Source: Malania oleifera
Lineage: Eukaryota; Streptophyta; Magnoliopsida; Santalales; Ximeniaceae
Assembly (NCBI RefSeq): GCF_029873635.1
Contig: NC_080422.1
Span: forward strand, 8,463,764 to 8,527,763
DNA: 64,000 nt
Reading direction: 5' to 3'
Made by a program: the position numbers and the translations under genes
Part shown: positions 59,204 through 64,000 of the stretch, piece by piece
Layout of the letters: the number at the start of each line of letters is the position of its first letter
How positions within the stretch are numbered: the stretch's first letter is position 1
Notes under the pieces: generated by a model
What the model saw: the letters and a program-made list of their open reading frames with translations, nothing else
The model's database searches: none
What the model was told of the DNA's origin: nothing

Positions 59204-59986
59204 ATGGATGGTAATGTTGGTCATATGATTAGCTACAATGGAAGCAATTGGGTAACTTGGAAAACAAAAATATAAGATATTTTACTTTGCAAAGATTTTG
59301 ATGGACTTATTAAGGGTTATAGCCGAAAGCCTAAAAACACGAATGATGATGAGTGTTATAGGCTTAATAGAAAAGTAATTGCTGTCATTCGTCAATGGAT
59401 TAATGATAGTGTTTTTAATCATGTTTCTACGAAAACTTCGACATATGAAATGTGAAAAAAATTGGAGGATCTTTATGATAGAACGTCAGCTACAAATAAA
59501 GCTTTTCTTTTTCTAAAATTGCTGAACTTGAAATATAAAGATGGTAGTCTTATTACTGAGCATTTGAATGTAATGAAAAATATTATCAGTCAGCTTGCTA
59601 CAATGAAAATAGTTTTTGATTATGAGTTGCAAGCCCTAATGTCTCTAAACTCTTTAATGGAAAGTTGGGAGACTTTGGTTGTGACAATTAGTAATTCGAC
59701 TCCCAATAGAATTGTTACTATGAACCAAGTAACTATAAGCTTGTTGAATGAAAAAATTAGAAGAAAATCAGGTGGCTATTCTCATTTAGAGGCGCTTGTA
59801 ATAGAAAACCGTGGAAGAGGTAGAAGCAAAAGTAGATCTTCTCACCGTTATGATAAATCAAAAGGCCAGTCCAGCTCAGTTTTGAAAAAAGATATTAAGT
59901 GCCACTATTGTCATAAGAAAGGGCACATGAAGCGGGAGTGTAAAAAATTGAAATTCAAGGAACAAAATAAAGAGAACTTTTTTTAG
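59204..59986 (+). pseudogene. Copia gag
   Basis: Frame MDGNVGHMISYNGSNWVTWK with stops at 59273 (TAA) and 59453 (TGA), then open to 59986. It has a UBN2-type core (KLEDLYDRTSATNKAFLF, LKYKDGSLITEHLNVMKNII), a basic RGRGRSKSRSSHR stretch and the CCHC knuckle CHYCHKKGHMKREC near the end. Two stops only; otherwise full length. Confidence 0.85.
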
Positions 59987-60049
59987 AAAAAGCATGAATA
60001 CATAACTTCAACTGTATCTGATGGTGATCTTACGATTGTTTGTGATAAA

Positions 60050-63000
60050 AGTTGCATTAATTTGACAAGTTAAAAGACTTATTAGGTTATTGATTTTGGT
60101 GCATCATTCCATGTCATTTCTCGGGAAGATTTCTTCACTTTCTATTCCAAAGGAAGTTATGGAGTTGTTCGAATGGGAAATGAACGTTTGTCAAAAATTG
60201 TTGACTAGCATGGGAAATGTTTGTTTGGAAACAAATCTGGGATGCAAGTTGGTGTTCAAAGATGTGAGACAAGTACCTAACATCCTGCCAAATTTGAAAT
60301 CTATCGAAAAGCTTGATGATGAAGAGTTTGACAACCATTTTGGTGATGGAAAATGGAAGCTCACAAAGGGTAATTTGGTGGTGGCTAATGGTAAGAAGAC
60401 TAGTACACTTTACATGATGCAAGGTAATATTGGTAATGGTGTTGTGAATGCAATTGAGAATCACTCTTCTACCTATTTGTGGCATAAGTGTCTTGGGCAC
60501 ATGAGTGAAAAAGGAATGCAATTTTTGTTCAAAAAGAACTTCCTACCTAGGATGAAAGTTACTCCTCTTAAAGTTTGTGTTCATTGTTTGGCCAGTAAAT
60601 AATATAAAACTCCTTTTCGTACAAAGTTTGTTACTAAAAATCTAATATTTTAGATTTGATACATTCTGAAGTATGTGATCCTTTGAAAGTTAAATCTCAT
60701 GGTGGTGCACTTTATTTTATTACCTTTATTGATGATTGTTTAAGAAAAGTTTGGGCTTATATTTTGAAAACTAAAGATCATGTTTTAGATGGGTCTAAGC
60801 ATTTTCAGGTCAAAGTTGAAAAGGAGACTCGAAAGAAGGAAAAATGTGTGCGTTCGAATAATGGTGGAGAGTGCATTGGCCCATTTGATGCACATTGTTA
60901 TAGTCAAGGCATTAGACATTAAATACTGTCAAGAAAACCCCTAAGAAAATGTAATTGCTGAATGGATGAATCACACCATACTTGAAAGAATGAGATGTAT
61001 GCTCTCTCATGCGAAGTTGCCAAAATTATTTTGGGGGGAAGCAATGAGGACGGCAGTAGACTTGATTAATTTGTCTCCTTCAACTCTTATACTTGCTGAA
61101 GTTTCAAAAAAAAGATTGGAAAGGTAAGGATGTCACTTATGATCACTTGAAAGTGTTTGGTTGTTGTGCATTTGTTCACATTCCAAAAGATGAAGGATCC
61201 AAACTAGATGACAAGATAAAGCAATGTATTTTTCTTAGCTATGGGTATGGTGAATTTGGATATAAATTGTGGGATCCGGTTGAAAAGAAAGTTGTTAGAA
61301 GTCGGGATATTATATTTTTTTGAAGATCAAACAATTGAAGATTTTGGCATGGTTGAGCAATCACAATCTAATGGGAATGTTTTTGTTGACTTAGACTCAC
61401 CTTCTCCACCTTTGGCACTTGATGAAAATATGGAAGATGTTCATCCACCTCTTGAAGATGTTGGAAATGATGAAATTCCTAGTTGTTGAAGATGAAAACG
61501 AGGGGAAGCAACAAGTTCAAAAACAAGCTCCATTGAGAAGATCTTCAAAAGAGCGAAGACCATCAACTAAATATCCATTAAGTGATTATGTTACTCTAAT
61601 GGATCATGGATATCCCAAAAGCTATGAAGAAGCCATGAACCGTGAAAGTAAAGTTGAATGGGTGGGGGCTATGCAAGAGGAAATGAAGTCTATAGTTGAC
61701 AATCATACTTATGATTTAGTTAAACTTCCTACTGGAAAGAAAGTTTTGAAAAACAAAGGGTTGTTTAGGTTGAAAAATGATGGAAAGAATCTTCGGTACA
61801 AGGTTAGGCTTGTGGTAAAGGTTTTGGTCAGAAAAAGGGAATTGACTTTGATGAGATATTCTGACCAGTTGTGAAGATGTCATCTATTTGGGTTGTTCTT
61901 GGCTTGGAAGCAAACTTGAATTTAGAAGTTTAGCAACTAGATATGAAAACCGCTTTCTTACATGGTGACTTTGAAAAGGAAATTTACATGTAACAACTAG
62001 AAGACTTCAAACAAAAAAGGAAAGAGAATTTAGTGTGCAAATTAAAGAAAAGTTTGTATGGGTTGAAGCAAGCACCACAAAGATGGTACAAAAAATTTGA
62101 TTCTTTTATGATTGATCATGGTTACATAAAAGCCTCTCCGGATGATTGCTTGTTTGTGAAAATGTTTTTAGATGGTACCTATATTATTCTCTTACTCTAT
62201 GTTGATGATATGCTTGTTGTAGGACAACACCCCTTTAATATTGACAAGTTGAAGTTGGAGTTGAGCAAGTCGTTTGCTATAAAAGACTTGAGATAGGAAA
62301 AACAAATTCTTGGTATAAGAATAGTTCATGATAGTGAAAAAGGGCAAATTTGGTTGTCTCAAGAAAGGTACAATGAAAAAGTGCTTGAGAGGTTCAATAT
62401 GGATAAAGCAAAACCCCGTTGGTTGCCCACTTTCTAGTCACTTCAAGTTTAGTACAAAACAAATTCCTACAAGTGAGAAAGACAAGGAAGAGTTAAATAA
62501 AATTCGTTATGCTTCAGCCATTGCTTCCTTAATGTATGCAATGGTTTGTACAAGATTAGATTTAGCTCATGCCACTGGAGTTGTTAGTCATTTTCTCTCT
62601 AATCCGGGAAAGGAGCATTGGTGAGTGGTAAAATGAATACTTCGATACCTTAAAGGCACTTACGGATGTCGACATGGCTCTTGATGTTGATTATAGAAAA
62701 TCAACGTCGGATTTTTTTATGACTTTTGCTTGAGGGAGTTGTGGCATGACAATCTAAATTTCAGAAATATGTTGCTCCATCTACCATACAAAAGCCAAGT
62801 TTATTGCCATTACTGAAGCTTGCAAATAATTGCTTTGGTTGAAGATATTCTTGAAAGAGTTGGGCATAGAATAAGAAAGGTATGTTCTTTTTTTTTTTTT
62901 TTTTATAGCCTAAGTGCAATTCATTTGAGCAAGAATTCTATCTTCCATTAAAATTCAAAATATATTGTTGTTAGATATCATTAGAATTGGGATATGTTGG
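60050..63000 (+). pseudogene. Copia pol: protease, integrase, RT, RNase H remnants
   Basis: Protease VIDFGASFHVISREDFF (DSG changed to DFG) near 60090. Pre-integrase zinc motif LWHKCLGHMSEKGMQFL near 60478, integrase core YFITFIDDCLRKVWAYI and SNNGGEC (60650-60920), integrase C-terminal HLKVFGCCAFVHIPKDEG (61145). RT AMNRESKVEWVGAMQEEM, KSLYGLKQAPQRWYKKF and the catalytic LYVDDMLVVG (61620-62296). RNase H-like RYASAIASLMYAMVCTRLDL and KFIAITEACK (62500-62870). At least ten frame breaks; a T run at 62888-62904 interrupts the last part. Confidence 0.85.
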
Positions 63001-63147
63001 ATAAGAAATTGTTGGAACTTGACAAAATTCACACCGATGATAATGGTTTGGATATGATGAAAAAAACATTTTCTAAAGACAAGCATGTGAAGTATCGAGT
63101 TTTGACCGGATTGGTGGAGTCGTCCCCACAAGTCAGGTGGGGGAGAT

Positions 63148-63826
63148 TTTTTTGGTTTCCCACCTTGTGGGGCCCAATGACTTGAAAATGTTTATTTGTA
63201 TTAATATTGGTTGGCTTCCTAGTGGAGCAAAGTCTAGAGCATGTCTTCCATGCTTGTCTTCCACTCACACTATCAAACCGTTGAGCTTTTCCCAAGCTCT
63301 GCATTGTGCGCACAAAATACCAATGGAGTAGCCCCTCTATTTAGATATTCCACTCACAACAGCAAACCGGTTCTCTACCCTATTTCATCTCTATTTCGGG
63401 ATTCCACACACACAACAACGCCTCATCAGCGCCTCACGCCTGTTGCCAGCAGGTTGTCTTCTCCACTGCAGCAACCGGCTACTGCTCTTCTCTACTCTGA
63501 CTGTGTGTGTTATTACCAGCTTATTGGAATTTCTCTAGTTGTGCTACTTTGGTTGATTGTTTGGAGTTTTTTTCACAATATTTCATTAGAAGTTTTTCAT
63601 CTTGTTGCATTTGTTATACAATGTTGTGTATTTGTATGGCTTGTGCTTGTTGTACCCACTTCGTACAAATTTGGTGATAGTTGATTTGGACTGCCGTGCC
63701 CTATGGATGTACCTCAACATTTGATAGAATCACGTTAGATTTTGGGTGTCTTATTTTTATTTATGATTTGCATTACTCCATTGATTTACTTGTGCAAATT
63801 GTTTCGTATATAATTTTTTCCCAACA
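63148..63826 (+). repeat. 3' LTR of the Copia element
   Basis: About 679 bp, preceded by the PPT CAGGTGGGGGAGAT (63134-63147). The start is mutated (TTTTTGGTTTCCC for TGTTGGATTTCCC). It ends TTTTTTCCCAACA and lacks the 113-bp duplication of the 5' LTR. Confidence 0.8.
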
Positions 63827-64000
63827 AAATCAAAAAACATCTTTTCATATTATTTTTTCTAAATTTCCAACTCACACATCGCACGTGGGAGCATGGAGTA
63901 TGAAGTTACATTTTAATTTGTGAGGATTTTATAAATAGTTTCTTCTAAATCCACACAAACCCAAATTCAAACTCCCAAATTAACGATTTTAAATTTTATT
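63827..64000. other. Flank of the Copia insertion
   Basis: Begins with the TSD AAATC. AT-rich, no coding sequence recognised and no match to upstream subtilase exons. Confidence 0.5.

Larger units (their letters stand above)
58366..63826 (+). mobile_element. Complete but decayed Copia element (probably Tork-like)
   Basis: 5' LTR 58366-59155, Met-type PBS, gag, protease, integrase, RT, RNase H, PPT and 3' LTR to 63826. Perfect TSD AAATC at 58361-58365 and 63827-63831. Integrase lies before RT, as in Ty1/Copia. Many stops and frameshifts make it inactive. Confidence 0.9.

Noticed and set aside
1..64000. tRNA, rRNA or snoRNA genes
   Set aside because: TGGTATCAGAG and TGGCGACTCC matches are LTR primer-binding sites, not tRNA genes; no cloverleaf A/B-box pairs were seen by eye.

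Overview
This window looks like an intergenic, transposon-packed stretch of a large eudicot genome. It is AT-rich, full of LTR retrotransposons inserted into each other, and holds only small remnants of host genes. I saw no bacterial-type genes, rRNA, tRNA or CRISPR. Clade names, family calls and Pfam names are from memory and motif reading, since no search could be run.

Layout. 1-5.7 kb: mostly unassigned sequence, with two unrelated host-gene exon fragments on the minus strand (an RNA-dependent RNA polymerase of the RDR3/4/5 type and a UBC37/UBE2T-like E2 enzyme). They lie beside the subterminal repeat array and right end of a CACTA transposon (about 5.06-5.68 kb). 5.7-7.77 kb: 3' part of a Tat/Ogre-like LTR. 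7.77-9.1 kb: LTR-like DNA with a palindromic motif array. 9.1-10.4 kb: broken Tekay/Del-type Ty3/Gypsy pol fragment. 10.4-11.6 kb: probable reverse-oriented LTR fragment. 11.6-28.1 kb: a degenerate Tekay/Del-type element whose 3' LTR is split by a gag-only Athila-like element (20129-27516). 28.2-30.3 kb: a solo LTR with a perfect 5-bp target-site duplication (TSD). 30.3-31.6 kb: the end of another LTR with its primer-binding site (PBS).

31.6-55.9 kb is a three-layer nest. An old reverse-oriented LTR was split by a 23-kb Copia/SIRE-like element (32316-55316, TSD TCCGG). The 5' LTR of that element was split in turn by a 13.4-kb Tat/Ogre-like element (33875-47313, TSD ACTCT). The intact 3' LTR of the Copia element still shows the uninterrupted target site at 54638-54642. 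Both elements lack reverse transcriptase. The inner one keeps a single open 483-codon gag; the outer one keeps a damaged gag and an accessory ORF resembling the 'putative plant transposon protein' domain.

55.9-64 kb: the last three exons of an SBT3-type subtilase gene (minus strand), then a complete but decayed Copia element (58366-63826, TSD AAATC).

The most unusual pattern is that several unrelated LTRs or leader regions each carry a private array of short palindromes spaced about 18-60 bp: GGTCGACC, CGTCGACG, GGGTGCCCG and GGGCCC types, several of them flanked by TTCG...CGAA. The Tat/Ogre-like element also has three successive tandem-repeat arrays in its 3' region, one of them 15 copies of a 66-bp unit that stays open in several frames. 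No new gene system of the operon kind was found; the interest here is in transposon structure.
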